Source of the DNA: Leishmania infantum JPCM5
Lineage: Eukaryota > Euglenozoa > Kinetoplastea > Trypanosomatida > Trypanosomatidae
Reading direction: 5' to 3'
DNA length: 64,000 nt
NCBI RefSeq assembly: GCF_000002875.2
Contig: NC_009415.2
Location: forward strand, 692,001-756,000
This document shows positions 63,600 to 64,000 of this stretch, one piece after another. The first letter of the stretch is position 1; each line of letters starts with the position of its first letter. The notes under the pieces were generated by a model. That model had not been told where the DNA came from. It saw only the letters and a list, made by a program, of their open reading frames with translations, and did not search any database. The position numbers and the translations under genes were made by a program.

Positions 63600-64000
63600 G
63601 TGGCATCCACTCCGCAAGGACTGCCACAGGCCCGATCGCGTGGCGCAAAGCAGCGCTAGAAACGCCCAAAAGCAACGCTGGCCCAGCCACCACAGCACGG
63701 CCCCTGCCCCAAGCCCCGCCCACCCACCCGCTTCCCAGCCGCTCGCAAAATGCGGGTTGCCACCTGGCGCGCCCCCGGGGTGGCCCAGGCTCCCCACCAG
63801 TGGGCAGCGAGGGGCGGCTGAGGTACGCTGGCGTCACGCTGACACCCTGCCCATCACATGGGTGGCGCAAACGTGTCCACTGTCGAAGATCTCTCCCACA
63901 CAACGCCATCCGCGGCCTCACTGCCGGCATCAGTGGGGGCATGCGTTGCTCCGACCCCCCTCTGCGTAGGTAGGTGCCTGACCTGCTACGGCCAGAAGCG
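63600..64000 (-). mobile_element. Diverged SIDER2-type element, cut by the window edge
   Basis: Alignment by eye to the copy at 11256-11813 shows the same order of blocks. They include CTGCCACAGG near 63620, CCCAGGCTCCCC near 63783, CACCCTGCCCATCACA near 63841, CAACGCCATCCGCGGCCTCA near 63900 and GTAGGTAGGTGCCTGACC near 63966. There are many substitutions and small gaps, so it is much older than copies A and B. Orientation is the same (minus). The 5' signature end lies beyond the window. It is probably in the 3' UTR of the next gene upstream. Confidence 0.78.

Noticed and set aside
1..64000. tRNA, rRNA, CRISPR array, bacterial promoter or riboswitch
   Set aside because: I scanned by eye for T-loop-like motifs and regular spaced repeats; TTCGAA-type hits were not in tRNA-like contexts, and the organism is eukaryotic. 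A tRNAscan or Rfam run would be decisive.

Overview
This window looks like nuclear DNA of a kinetoplastid, most likely Leishmania or a close relative in the Leishmaniinae. All genes I can support are intronless, unusually long or mitochondrial, and lie on the minus strand, as expected inside one polycistronic transcription unit. Long pyrimidine tracts followed by AG, the layout of spliced-leader trans-splice acceptors, sit just upstream of most start codons. Copies of a 0.55 kb SIDER2-type retroposon lie in the 3' UTRs. I saw no plus-strand gene I trust, no tRNA or rRNA gene, no CRISPR array and no bacterial feature.

Layout in transcription order (high to low coordinates). 63.6-64.0 kb: a diverged SIDER2-like element cut by the window edge. 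56.0-62.6 kb: a compact block of five genes. They encode a bL36m-like ribosomal protein, a twin-CX9C protein, a small one-membrane-segment protein with a presequence, an unrecognised ~35 kDa protein, and ribosomal protein mL43. At least three, possibly all five, are mitochondrial. 52.5-53.9 kb: a low-complexity protein of unknown function. 38.3-45.2 kb: a 2283-residue PDK1-like protein kinase with a C-terminal PH-like region; its kinase domain is split by very large insertions. 6.6-31.6 kb: three large paralogous proteins of a family I do not recognise. Each begins MG-x-x-P-S, a good N-myristoylation signal, and the three share several conserved blocks. 2.0-3.3 kb: a coding-like region with shifted frames and stops, probably a pseudogene.

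The most interesting system is the three-paralogue family. The 3' UTRs of two of its members carry SIDER2 copies that differ at 1 of 558 positions, in the same orientation, and a separate 23-nt exact match lies between each SIDER2 copy and its gene. The 3' UTR of the third member to be transcribed first (stop at 28779) also holds a perfect 17-bp stem-loop. Together this suggests a duplicated, membrane-anchored family whose expression is set after transcription through shared 3' UTR elements.

The spacers between the large genes are very long: 10.9 kb, 6.7 kb and 7.4 kb. They consist mostly of purine-rich plus strand (pyrimidine-rich RNA) with microsatellites. Open frames in them read as runs of Phe, Leu, Ser and Cys, or of Lys, Arg and Glu on the other strand, and were not accepted as genes. 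Most start codons were moved downstream from the longest open frame, because the extensions translate pyrimidine tracts or begin with non-ATG codons.
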